Shown here piece by piece: positions 37,114 through 48,005 of a DNA stretch of 64,000 nt. Location: contig NC_092673.1 of NCBI RefSeq assembly GCF_964355755.1, positions 25,859,001 to 25,923,000 on the forward strand. Reading direction: 5' to 3'. A model generated the notes under the pieces. The model worked only from the letters and a program-made list of their open reading frames with translations. It ran no database searches and was not told the DNA's origin. The first letter of the stretch is position 1. Each line of letters starts with the position of its first letter. This DNA is from Antedon mediterranea (Eukaryota > Echinodermata > Crinoidea > Comatulida > Antedonidae). Both the position numbers and the translations under genes were made by a program.

Positions 37114-37288
37114 GCGCAGAACCCATTATTCGACTCTGCCATTTATGTCAAAATATACGTTTACATAGCCATATTATCGCATAATAATTTAATTTTAAAA
37201 AGTCCCTGTACTATATGGCAAACTTTCAATCCATTTATTTGTTGACTAACTAGTTTCTATGGCTCTATAAGATGATGCACATATTATA

Positions 37289-37449
37289 CAAATAATGAAT
37301 GTTTATGAGTGTAATGGTACAAATAATGGCATGAGGTGAATGATGAAAGGTTATATCAACGAGGCAAAGCCGAGTTGATATAACCTTTCATCATTCACCA
37401 AGTGCCATTATTTGTACCATTACACGAATATAAAACATTCATTATTTGT
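37289..37449. repeat. Long fold-back hairpin, about 70-bp arms
   Basis: Left arm from acaaataatgaatgttta to ggttatatcaac, right arm from gttgatataaccttt to attatttgt, with a loop of about 12 bases. A decayed relative lies at about 42225-42325. Non-coding. Confidence 0.9.
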
Positions 37450-37975
37450 TTTATATTACATAGCCTATGTAAATACGCTAACGTGATTGGTTGAAACTGC
37501 ATCACATGACTACCGCTGCGAGGATCGTAAATCGTATATATCCTCGAGAACGATGATATTGACTGTGTAATTTTCGCGTAATTATCGTGTCCCCTGTCAT
37601 TAAACATATAGATTCTCGAGTACGATGATATTGACTGTGTAATTTTCGTGTGCCAACACTCGCGTTGCCGATAAATAAACAAAAGTCATCTACTCGATCT
37701 TGAACTCGGGTGGAATTGTCACTCCATCGCAAGACAACGTTTCATCCGCTGGGCCACGGAATTTGCTTGAAGAAATTAATCTTCTAAACTATTTAAGCTA
37801 TGCATACATAGCGCCCTCATTTGTTATAAGTCCACCCTAAATGTGATGAAACACCGTTTATGATTGGTCAATACTCACGGTAGTAACCTAGTAACTAGTA
37901 CGCGCTGAACATCCGGTGATTCGAGGAGCCGACGAATTGTTTATTCGGCCTACCTGATTATAATATTATTATTAA

Positions 37976-39041
37976 CGCTGTGGTTAGGATTCCGGCACCG
38001 GAACTCAACTGCCCACCGTTAGGGAATCCGACACGCTATTGCGCATGCCCAGAGCTCTGGGAAGTGAATTATAGCTTGCACTAATAATAGTGCCACACCA
38101 CGGAGAGTCGGAGTGTTATAGGGATTTACTGTAGCCTAGATAGTCGTTGCGCGAGCGAGAGAGCGATGGATGAAACTTGGCCTATGCCATACATGAATTA
38201 ATAATTAAAATATGACTACGCCACGCGTTAAAATAATTATAATGATATTAATAAGTATCAGTATCTATCTAAGAATCGTAATGCTGTTTTTAGCGTTGCG
38301 ACCCTGACTTCCCGAACAGTTTTTTCACATCCACGCGGTGGCTGCCGTCAACAAATCAACTTGTGATTGCATGTTGTATATGTACAGTATAATGCGTTAT
38401 GAAAAATCATAAAACTAGTCATGTAATTATATAATTCATAATGATATGAATTTTATATATGAATGAAGCAACCACTTTTTAATTACAAAATAAATACTAT
38501 AGGCCCACTGGTCACGTAGTCTAACTGGTAGCCCTAGCCTAGAATATAATAATATATAATAATAATTTATTTGGAAAACGCTTTTTGAACAGCGGCACAC
38601 ATAATAATGGTGCATCCTTAAAACAATTAAACATACAATATAAAAAATATGAGTATAAAAATAAAGATAAACTAGATTAAAACAGATAATACTCAGATAA
38701 AACGGAAGTTCGATAAAACCAAATTAAAAATAAACTGTAATACTAAAACCAATTAAATGCAACCCACATACATAAGCTTGGACACTAAATTAGCATATCA
38801 ATTAGTATATGAACAAAGGAATATACAGTACTTAGAATCTATGTTAAGATATACACATTCTTGTGGATCCCATATTAGAAGGCATCTAGGCTAGTTCGCC
38901 GTGTGGCGCAGCTATGAAATAATCCATCGCTGTTGATAAGTATAGAGTCGCCGATTACCTCGCTCTGGGCATGCGCAATAGCGTGTCGGAATCCCTAACG
39001 CTGGGCAGTTGAGTTCCGGTGCCGGAATCCTAACCACGGCG
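37976..39041. mobile_element. 1,066-bp element with 83-bp inverted termini and 9-bp target duplication
   Basis: The left end cgctgtggttaggattccgg and the right end (reverse complement cgccgtggttaggattccgg) match for about 83 bp, to about 38058 and from about 38959. The sequence tattattaa flanks both sides (37967-37975 and 39042-39050), a 9-bp duplication. The interior has no transposase frame, so this is a non-autonomous DNA transposon, plausibly Mutator-like. The termini contain cgctattgcgcatgccc. Confidence 0.9.
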
Positions 39042-39296
39042 TATTATTAATAGGCTTATTGATGGAAATTCTTCTGTTAATTTAAACGACCTAGGCCTAA
39101 GTGAATATTTTATTGCCAAGGAATCATTAATTATTATCTGTATATTATTCTTCGCAAGGTAAGGTGTCTAGGCAGGCTTGTTTTAAATACAATACAAATA
39201 CTATAAGAAGGCCTAGCTAGCCTAGCTTCACCCAACCCAGCAGACTTGTTCTTGGCTATATAATATAACAGATATTGCCTTTTATATCAGTTAAAT

Positions 39297-39425
39297 ATAT
39301 GATTTGACATCCCCTCGGGAATGATATTAAGTTCTCGGGGAATATATATTTCCCTCAGCTGGCGCTTCGGGAAATATATATTCCCTCGAACTTAATCATT
39401 CCCTCGGGGATGTCAAATCTTATAT
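39297..39425. repeat. Fold-back hairpin, about 55-bp arms
   Basis: Arms run from gatttgacatcccctcggg to gggaatatatatttccc, and back as gggaaatatatattccctc to ggggatgtcaaatc, around a short loop (tcagctggcgctt). Minor mismatches only. Confidence 0.9.
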
Positions 39426-41027
39426 TTAACCTCTAAGCAGTCAATATCTGTATAATATAACATCTAAATAGATTCCTGTCATTTGAATCAAATAGTAAAA
39501 GGTAGCCCTAGCCAAGAGGCCTACATTTCATTCACATTGATTAAAACAGTAACATTTGGTTTTTAATATTATATTAAATGTTATATTTATATGGATTTTA
39601 TATGGATAATTAGTGTTAATTATGTCAACAAACGAACAAACAATCCTAGGCCTAGCAAGGCTAAAATGCCTAGGCTAGGCCTAGCCTAATACTAACAGGC
39701 ATAGCTAGGCTAGACCTAATTAAGGCCTAGTACTAGCTTGACTGAAAGACAAAACTTCGACAGACAATTGGAACTTATCTAGGCTAATTATGGTTTTTCC
39801 AAAGATTCCACGTCTTGTAGGAAGGGATGTCCCCATTAATTAATCAAAATGCTAAAAACGATCTAAAGCTAATTTAAATGCCTTTTTGAATGAAATTAGT
39901 ACATATATATCTTTAAATCGTACACAAAAATCTGCTGCTGTTGTAGATCTCGCGGTGATTTTTACAGAGGCAGGACTATAGGTGACGCAGTAATTTTCGT
40001 ATAATAGATTTTTTTCATCCGCGAAACGTTTTTTGTTTCGTACACAAAAATGTTGAAAAAAGTACTATTAAACGATCATTTAATAGTGCGTACTATTGCA
40101 CGCCATGTGACCCACAATCGTCCAATCAAATGACAGGAATTTATTTAGGTGTTATATAAAAGGCAATATTACTATGGCTCTAAAATATTGACTTTTCAAA
40201 CATTTCAGTTATTATTTGAAATGAAAACACAATTTGTATACGAATATTTATTTCACAAGACATTTATAATCACAAGATTCCTTATTAAAGAAATAAAGAC
40301 CCTAAATTAAAAAATTATACTTATTTAATAAATCGAAAACAGTATTTGTATTTACTGCTGTTGTAAAAATACATACATTTTTTGTGACAACATAATTTAC
40401 TATACACAATATAATTTTCAATTACATTATACGATTTACATAGCAAAGTGCTATAAAGTGTACACAAAAAATGTACACTAAATATATTATATCATATAAT
40501 ATTTCATATTCTTATACTAATTAATGAAGTACTAAATGTCATTTTGTTTTTGTTTAAAACATAAGTAAATAGTATTCACTTGATTAAAAATGTTATCTTG
40601 TTATTAGTACTAAATAGCCAATGAGATTGTTTGTATGAAAACTGATAATAGTAATCCATCTCAGTATTTTACATTAATAATGAAATGAAAATGCATGGTT
40701 TTGTTATAATTTGAATTTAAATATGGGATACCTTCAATACATTATTTGTATCAAATTCTTGATATATTTCTAATCTTAACTTAATATTTCAAATGTTTTA
40801 AAGAGTTAAATTTATTAATCAAGCCAATTAATAAATGATACATTTCATATTCATAAGAGTTTAGGAATGAGTTGAATTTAGGTTCAGAATTACAGGTTAA
40901 TGTACAGCAGGTTTTCAGATACTACAACAGTAACCGTAAACTGTAATCCACACCTAGTTCAAACAATACATTTACGCCATGAGTGATTATATACTACAGT
41001 GATTTCCAATGTAAAAGAATCATGGAG

Positions 41028-41181
41028 CTAAAGCTGTCTACACTATCAAACTAGTTTGACAAAAAAAAGTGTTATATGCCCAAATATGGTAGTGATATGC
41101 ACAAATGTGGTAGTGATATGACATAATCCTGTCCATATATGGGCATATCACATAAAGTTTGATAGAGTTGACAGAGCTTAA
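41028..41181. mobile_element. MITE family A copy
   Basis: Ends ctaaagctgtctacac and gacagagcttaag. The core has a doubled tggtagtgatatg segment. Confidence 0.87.
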
Positions 41182-41367
41182 GGGACAAAACACATAGCGA
41201 TCTGTGTACAATATATAAACAACAAGTTATTCCAAACAAAATACACAATGAACAAACACCAATGGAAGAGAAACATTACATTTGACAGAACCAAAATCCA
41301 CCCAATTTCCAAGGCAATAAATTAATACAAAAATTTCTATTTAAAAAATACTTTTTTGTACATCAAC

Positions 41368-41513
41368 TTAAATCTGTTTACACTATCAAACTACTTTGAC
41401 AAAAAGTGTGATGTGGCGAAATATGGTAGTATTATGACCAAATATGGTACTGATATGACAACCCGTGTATATTTTGTCAAAGTAATTAATTGATAGTGAA
41501 AACAGAGCTTTAG
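41368..41513. mobile_element. MITE family A copy, diverged
   Basis: Ends cttaaatctgtttacacta and gaaaacagagctttag. The core is gtgtgatgtggcgaaatatg. Confidence 0.8.
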
Positions 41514-41745
41514 ATTTATCTATTGAAGCACCAATCACATTGAGTTAGACTATAATACCATCTATGATTTTTAATAAAATAGCAAAAATGATCTAAACAT
41601 ATTTTCAAGAAATGTAAATCAGATCACCTGATACTCTATATCAACATAAGTATCAGATTATGTAATATAAAGTCATATGTATCACATATGACACAGTATT
41701 GTGTTAAGGTTATGTTTATGTGATACATATTGTATGTGACATGTA

Positions 41746-41914
41746 TTAAGCTCTATACACTAACAAACTAGTTTGACCAAAAAGTGTGATGTGCCCAAAT
41801 ATAGTATAAATATAGTATGCCAAAATATGGTATTGATATGACATCATCATGTCCATATATGGTCACATCACATTTGTTTATCACATAAACTTTGATAGTG
41901 TAGACATAGCTTTA
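41746..41914. mobile_element. MITE family A copy
   Basis: Ends ttaagctctatacactaac and gtgtagacatagctttac. The core is gtgatgtgcccaaatatagt. Confidence 0.85.
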
Positions 41915-42765
41915 CACGCTACTTTACAATCTTTAATTGGCTAATCAGATCTTATGCACAATTAGGAGGAAGTTTTCTCTTGGTTAAATTGAATGACTGG
42001 AAAACTTTCTAGCAAGTCTACACCCATTCTCAACAAAATTGTAAGTAATACAATTGACAATGGTACATACTTCATATTTATTATCTGTTATTATATAACA
42101 CCTGAATAAATTTTTGTCATTTGATTGGACGATTGTGGGTCACATGGCATGAATAGCCTTAGGCTAGGCCTATCTTTTATTTGAATCAAATCAAATCTAT
42201 TTAGATGTTATATAAAATGGCATTTGGTGAATGATCAAAAGTTATATATCAACTCGGCTTCACCTCATTCACTTCATGCTATTTGTACCAATATACTCAT
42301 AAACATTCATTATTTGTATACTATAGCATTATATACATTTTAAAAGAAAATGGATTTATTTATGGGGCGTATAACAATAAACACAACATGGGCAAGATAG
42401 CTAGGGAATTGTGATACCAGCTCATACTAATTCTAGCATTTCATAATCCAATTGCCACAAATGTACATACCAAGAACCATATTTTCAAACTTACTATAAA
42501 CAAATCTTTCTCTTCAAAAGTCAGGACATATGGATTTGAAATGTATGAATTTTTCACCAGAACACAAGACAAACAAATACCTTTATTCCCAGTTAGGACA
42601 CTCCACAGATGGTGCTCCTGCCAGCCGCATCATAGTATAAAAATGCTAAGTCTATTCACATAGTTCATACTACCCCAACCTCAGCACGTCAGGAATTCTT
42701 ACTTGAGGTGGGACTTCACTGACGAGACTTGACATGACAATAGTAAATGTTTTATGCAGAAACAG

Positions 42766-45700
42766 CTATTGTACTACACAACAAGAGTTCGTTTTCCGTG
42801 CCTAATAAAAGATAAACACATATATTTACTAATGACAAGTTAACGTGATAAATTGGCCTACAAGGAAATGAAGCAAATGTATTGAAATACAATGTGTGTG
42901 TTAAAATACAATGTATGTGTTAAAATACAATGTATGTGTTAAAATACAATGTATGTGTTAAAATACAATGTACTGTATGTGTTAAAATACAATATATGTG
43001 TTAAAATACAATGTATGTGTTAAAATACAATGAATGTGTTAAAATACAATGTATGTGTTAAAATACAATGTATTTGTTCAAATGCAATGTATGTGTTAAA
43101 ATACAATGTATGTGTTAAATAACAATGTATGTGTTAAAATACAATGTATGTGTTAAAATACAATGTATGTGTTAAAATACAATGTATGTGTTAAATAACA
43201 ATGTATTTGTTCAAATGCAATGTATTTGTTCAAATGCAATGTATTTGTTCAAATGCAATGTATGTGTTCAAATGCAATGTATGTGTTCAAATACAATGTA
43301 TGTGTTCAAATACAATGTATGTGTTCAAATACAATGTATGTGTTCAAATACAATGTATGTGTTCAAATACAATGTATGTGTTAAAATACAATGTATGTGT
43401 TAAAATACAATGAATGTGTTCAAATGCAATGTATGTGTTCAAATACAATGTATGTGTTCAAATACAATGTATGTGTTCAAATTCAATGTATGTGTTCAAG
43501 TACAATGTATGTGTTCAAGTACAATGTATGTGTTCAAATACAATGTATGTGTTCCAATACAATGTTTGTGTTCAAATACAATGTATGTGTTCAAATACAA
43601 TGTATGTGTTCAAATGCAATGTATGTGTTCAAATACAATGTATGTGTTCAAATACAATGTTTGTGTTCAAATACAATGTATTTGTTCAAATACAATGTAT
43701 GTGTTCAAATGCAATGTATGTGTTCAAATGCAATGTATGTGTTCAAATTCAATGTATGTGTTCAAATTCAATGTATGTGTTCAAGTACAATGTATGTGTT
43801 CAAATACAATGTATGTGTTCAAATACAATGTTTGTGTTCAAATGCAATGTATGTGTTAAAATACAATGTATGTGTTCAAATACAATGTATGTGTTCAAAT
43901 GCAATGTATGTGTTCAAATACAATGTATGTGTCCAAATGCAATGTATGTGTTCAAATACAATGTATGTGTTCAAATGCAATGTATGTGTCCAAATGCAAT
44001 GTATGTGTTCAAATACAATGTATGTGTTCAAATGCAATGTATGTGTTCAAATACACTGTATGTGTTCAAATACAATGTATGTGTTCAAATACAATGTTTG
44101 TGTTCAAATACAATGTATATGTTCAAATGCAATGTATGTGTTCAAATACAATGTATGTGTTCAAATACAATGTATGTGTTCAATACAATGTATGTGTTAA
44201 CATACAATGTATGTGTTCAAATACAATGTATGTGTTCAAATACAATGTATGTGTTCAAGTACAATGTATGTGTTCAAATATAATGTATGTGTTCAAATAC
44301 AATGTTTGTGGTCAAATACAATGTATGTGTTCAAATGCAATGTATGTGTTCAAATACAATGTATGTGTTCAAATACAATGTTTGTGTTCAAATACAATGT
44401 ATGTGTTCAAATGCAATGTATGTGTTCAAATACAATGTATGTGTTCAAATGCAATGTATGTGTTCAAATACAATGTATGTGTTCAAATACAATGTATGTG
44501 TTCAAATGCAATGTATGTGTTCAAATACAATGTATGTGTTCAAATGCAATGTATGTGTTCAAATACAATGTATGTACAGTATTCAAATGTACTTACGGTT
44601 TTGTAGAATGTTTTTGATTGTAAACTTAAATCATCAGATTTTGATACTAAATCATCTAGTTTTTCACCTCTCTGTAAAACTGCTTCTATAGTGCTGTGCT
44701 AAAAAACGTAAAATATAGGCAATACTGATAAATTCGGAGAAAATGTATTATGCAATGAGGAATTATATAAATCCAAGGGGCAATATTCGTTTGTCCGTTC
44801 TATGGGAAAGTGTCCCCTCAATGGTATTAAAGCAAGGAAGCACGTCCCAACATCCCTAGTGTTCAGTGTAATAAATTACCATTCCTAACATATACAGTAT
44901 CATAGTCTACATGAACATTCTAGAATAAGATGTTTTGATTTAATAAACCATGTATAATTAATATATCAACAATCAGCAACATTCCAAAAGTATACTATTA
45001 ATAGAAACTGTAATCCAATAGAGTAAGAAGTTTAAGGAATGATCTAGAAGGTTATGAACATATTGTATATAAGGGGAAATATGACAATTGTAAGGGGGAG
45101 AAGAATTTTTGATTGAAGCATTTATTTTGAAGAAGGTTAGATATTAGATTGTAAAAGTTATTGTGAAGCTGTTGTTTAAAGTGCTTACTGGATTGTTGAA
45201 AGTTGAAGATAAGTGAAATTAAAGCTTTGTTTTTGAGTTATTTTACAACTTTGTGGATTTTGTGTGTGTACTTTTATGTCACAAGGGAGTTCCTAAAGTA
45301 TTTTCAACCGCTCGGAAACATACGTAAAGAGAGTTCGTGACATCAGTAACGTACCATTATGATTTTAGTTTCATCTAATTCTGCTTGTACCTTTGTCATT
45401 GCATCAGCTTCCCTTGGATTCTGAAATAAAATAATTTTTTTTAATGTTAAAAATAATAATTTAACTTTTCTTAATAATGTATCAATTGATCAAGTGAATG
45501 AGGTTTAAGCTTTTTATATATACTTTTTTTTTTAATTTTTCATTAAATCAAAATACAACAAATGTAACAAAAAATTCAATCAAGTAATAAAATAAGCGCT
45601 CAGAAACTAAATACTTGGCATTGAAGAACTCAGGATTTTAACAAGCTTTTGTAACATATCAATTTTCCTGAATATGTAATTTGTGGATGATAAATTTGGG

Positions 45701-46749
45701 ACGATAACCTGAAAATTGTGGCTGGTATACTTAGCAAATGCTTTGTAGGCATTTTTTCTACAATACTCTGAAATCTGATAATACTAACCTGATATTTAGC
45801 TAAAAATTCATCTAATCCCGAAAAATCTGCGGAGTTTTCTGCCATTGTTGGCCATGATCCTGAAGGTACTTGTGTTGCAAATAAATCCAGTATTTTGGTT
45901 AGTAACGTAAACGCCACACGGTTAGGGTACTCCCGCTAGACTGTCATTACGTATGTATGCGTGACATAAGTAATCTGTGAACAGACATATTTGCAAAGTT
46001 AAAAAAGCGCACAGTAAGCAAGTTTTTATGGTCATTTAAAGTGGTGTTGAGCCTTGTCTACACTATCATACTTTATGTGACAAAAATATGTGATGTGTGT
46101 ACCTATGGACATGATGATGTCGTTACACTACCACATTTGGACACATCACATTTTTTTGTCAAACTAGTTTTCTAATGTAGACAGAGCTTTACACTTTAAT
46201 AATATACAGTACTACACTTGTGGAATCAAACAAGTGGAAAACACATGTTACTACGGGCAATATGTGTTACTACTGCAACCATTATTCTGGGAATACCCCT
46301 ATTAAGTAAGAAAAAACTTGTTTGGGTCTAGAATGTGTACAGTGGTTGTACTGTATAATGGAGTCTTTTATTTCATAAATAAAATTGATATGGGTTTTTT
46401 AAGACAAACCATAAGCTTTTTTTGATTGAATCTGAAAAAAAAATAATAAGTAAGGTTTGCATTTAATTACTACTAACCTTGTTCTTTTACGGAGGTTCTG
46501 AGGCCAACTTGTGTTCTTTCAACAATAATCTGACTAGTGAATTGCATAAATTCTTGAACACTGCATGAATGAATGTAGGAAAGTTAATGGTATAATTAGA
46601 TAAGATATATAGTAGGTCATTGAAATTCAAAATGTATTTTGGTCTTACCTTTTTCGTTGGAAATATCCAAAGGATGAGAGATCGTAGGCTGCCTTTAATG
46701 ACAGTACCTTCACACCCTTATATAGAATAGTTAAAGAATACAGACGCAT
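42766..46749 (-). CDS. YKT6: SNARE YKT6 (6 coding exons), frame broken in exon 3
   Basis: Exons in transcript order: 46649-46749, 46478-46560, 45789-45974, 45355-45420, 44597-44698 and 42766-42801. YKT6 is a lipidated longin-domain R-SNARE acting in Golgi, endosome and autophagosome fusion. Exons 1-3 encode the longin domain (MRLYSLTILYKGVKVLSLKA, GYFQRK, VQEFMQFTSQIIVERTQ). Exons 4-5 encode the SNARE helix (NPREADAMTKVQAELDETKI, VLQRGEKLDDLVSKSDDLS) with the zero-layer Arg. Exon 6 encodes ARKTNSCCVVQ with its double-Cys CaaX end. In exon 3, RNDSLAG is followed one base later by TACCCTAAC (YPN), where relatives have about seven more residues. Exon 3 is 20 nt short; adding 20 nt makes exons 1-3 total 390 nt and restores phase 0 into exon 4. 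As written, a TAA follows within three codons. Without the gap the protein would be 197 aa (human 198). This is an allele, a pseudogenising change or an assembly fault. A minus-strand AATAAA lies at 42582-42587. Confidence 0.92.
42885..44580. repeat. 19-bp tandem array, last intron of YKT6, about 89 copies
   Basis: The unit is tacaatgtatgtgttcaaa. The left third (to about 43200) is dominated by a gttaaaa form and the rest by gttcaaa, so two homogenised sub-blocks exist. The 19-bp length shifts frame each unit and no frame has a stop, giving false open frames of up to 289 codons rich in Cys, Met and Val. It separates the exon encoding the lipidated tail from the SNARE exon. Confidence 0.97.
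46047..46190. mobile_element. MITE family A copy, YKT6 intron 2
   Basis: Ends ttgagccttgtctacac and gtagacagagctttac. The core is tgatgtgtgtacctatgg and ccacatttggacacatcaca. Confidence 0.85.
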
Positions 46750-47905
46750 GGTCCTGTGAGTGTGTAGTAGCCTAGTTTCTCACAAAAACGGCTACTTCGT
46801 AGGCCTACGATCTGTATTGTTTTCCTCTTGACTTTGCCTCGTTTTTTTATATTTGCGTATATTTTTCCTGGAAGAAATGAAAATTTGTATTACTAGGCTA
46901 GTAGGCCTAGCTAGCTATAGTATTAGTAGGCTAGGCCTAGGCTATTATTAAAAATAAATAATAATTCAAAATACAGTATGACTAATAATGTATGTCCTAT
47001 TGTGTCGTCTACATTTTCTAAAAGCTAAATTTAGGGCTACATTTCTGATCACACTCAGGTCATGCATGGATTACAGGTTATACTTTGGCCAGGCTAGGCG
47101 GCACAGCTCCGGCTGGTGACGGGGCAAGATACTTGATAGTAGGCCGGGCCGGCCGGGGAGTAACCAGACTTGCCCAGAGTTAGGCTAATCTAACAAGGGC
47201 CTAGTTTTCATTTTCTATAAACGGGGTTAGCTAAACAAGACTTAGGCCTATATAAAGTCATTCGTACTTTACCTTGGTGTAAGTGAATGTTATTAAATTG
47301 TTAATATTGTGATTACTACGTTAAATTTAGAACAGACGTCAGAAATTTACAATAAACACAACCACATCGACAAATTGCCTCGTTTTCGCAGTTCGATTGT
47401 TTTTGTGTGTTTACTCATCATAATAAACGGGCGCCACCATATTTTGTTTAAACTTTTTAAGTCTCCGTATATTTGACCTTCTAGACCTTTTTCTCTCGTT
47501 TTCAAATTCCCAAACAAACATTTATTTATTTTATATTATTATTAACTCGTATACGTAATTACTATCGTATCCATCATCCTTAATTGTACTCTGTACATTA
47601 TCGGCTATTATAAATATAGGCCTACAGCTGGATAAATGAAAGGGCCAAAACAATTAATAGGCCTAATAATAAATTAAAGTACATAAACTAATACGAAATA
47701 AGGGAATTCCAACCATGCCACAAAAAAAAAAAACGAAGTTAAATATAAAATATGGAGGCTAAATTAATATGAAATCAATTAAATATAGTTAAATAATAAT
47801 TTAATACCAGAATTCTGAATAAAAACAAACTGCAGATAATAATTATAATCCTATATGTTGTAGTTTAGGCCTACATTTATTTTTGAACAATTAGAACCGT
47901 ATTTT
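46750..47905. other. Upstream region of YKT6
   Basis: TAGGCCTA-rich, with a GC-rich stretch at about 47085-47160 (ccgggccggccgggg). The minus strand at about 47430-47450 reads aaaatatggtggcgcccg, which resembles a YY1-type promoter motif. This is a plausible YKT6 promoter area; no start site is assigned. Confidence 0.35.
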
Positions 47906-47907
47906 TA

Positions 47908-47934
47908 GTCGCGTGGAGTTTGGTTCACTGTGTC

Positions 47935-47965
<31 letters not shown>

Positions 47966-48005
47966 CTGTCGGTCCGGTATCACTATGCGTTTTAGCACGC
48001 GACTT
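47908..48005. repeat. Interspersed repeat end with (tcgg/tctg)n tract
   Basis: gtcgcgtgga..ttcactgtgtcgg, a run of cggt/ctgt, then tccggtatcactatgcgttt. The same order occurs at 63566-63665, so it is the end of a dispersed element with a variable simple-repeat core. Confidence 0.75.

Larger units (their letters stand above)
32517..37285. repeat. Hairpin satellite array, approximately 285-bp unit
   Basis: The block starting tgtcaaaagtggttatgata recurs at 32692, 32941, 33226, 33498, 33783, 34067 and onward, mostly 272-285 bp apart, with some shorter deletion units. Each unit has two palindromic modules. One runs from gttactatagcacaatt through acatgcgcagaac and ctctgcgcatgt to atagtaac. The other runs from gggtcgaaaatcggcc through tccctgtactatagtacagg to aatggccaattttcgacc. 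Divergent single copies flank the array on both sides (about 32517-32690 and 37127-37285). Many open frames of 60-104 codons arise from it and are not genes. Confidence 0.95.
40085..42165. mobile_element. Possible 2.1-kb element between inverted repeats
   Basis: The block ccatgtgacccacaatcgtc / caatcaaatgaca near 40101-40157 recurs inverted at 42091-42160 (ataacacctgaataaatt to gggtcacatggcatga). The 1.9 kb between them is AT-rich, holds three MITE A copies and has no coding frame. It could be one old element or two opposite copies of the same repeat. No target duplication was found. Confidence 0.45.

Noticed and set aside
43182-44691. Overlapping open frames of up to 289 codons rich in Cys, Met, Tyr and Val
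   Set aside because: They are the three-frame translation of a 19-bp satellite in a YKT6 intron. They have no start context, splice logic or non-repetitive part.
45789-45974. Rescue of the YKT6 frame by skipping exon 3 or by an alternative splice site
   Set aside because: Skipping joins phase 1 to phase 0 and shifts the frame. No GT/AG pair at the gap removes the extra bases while keeping both conserved halves.
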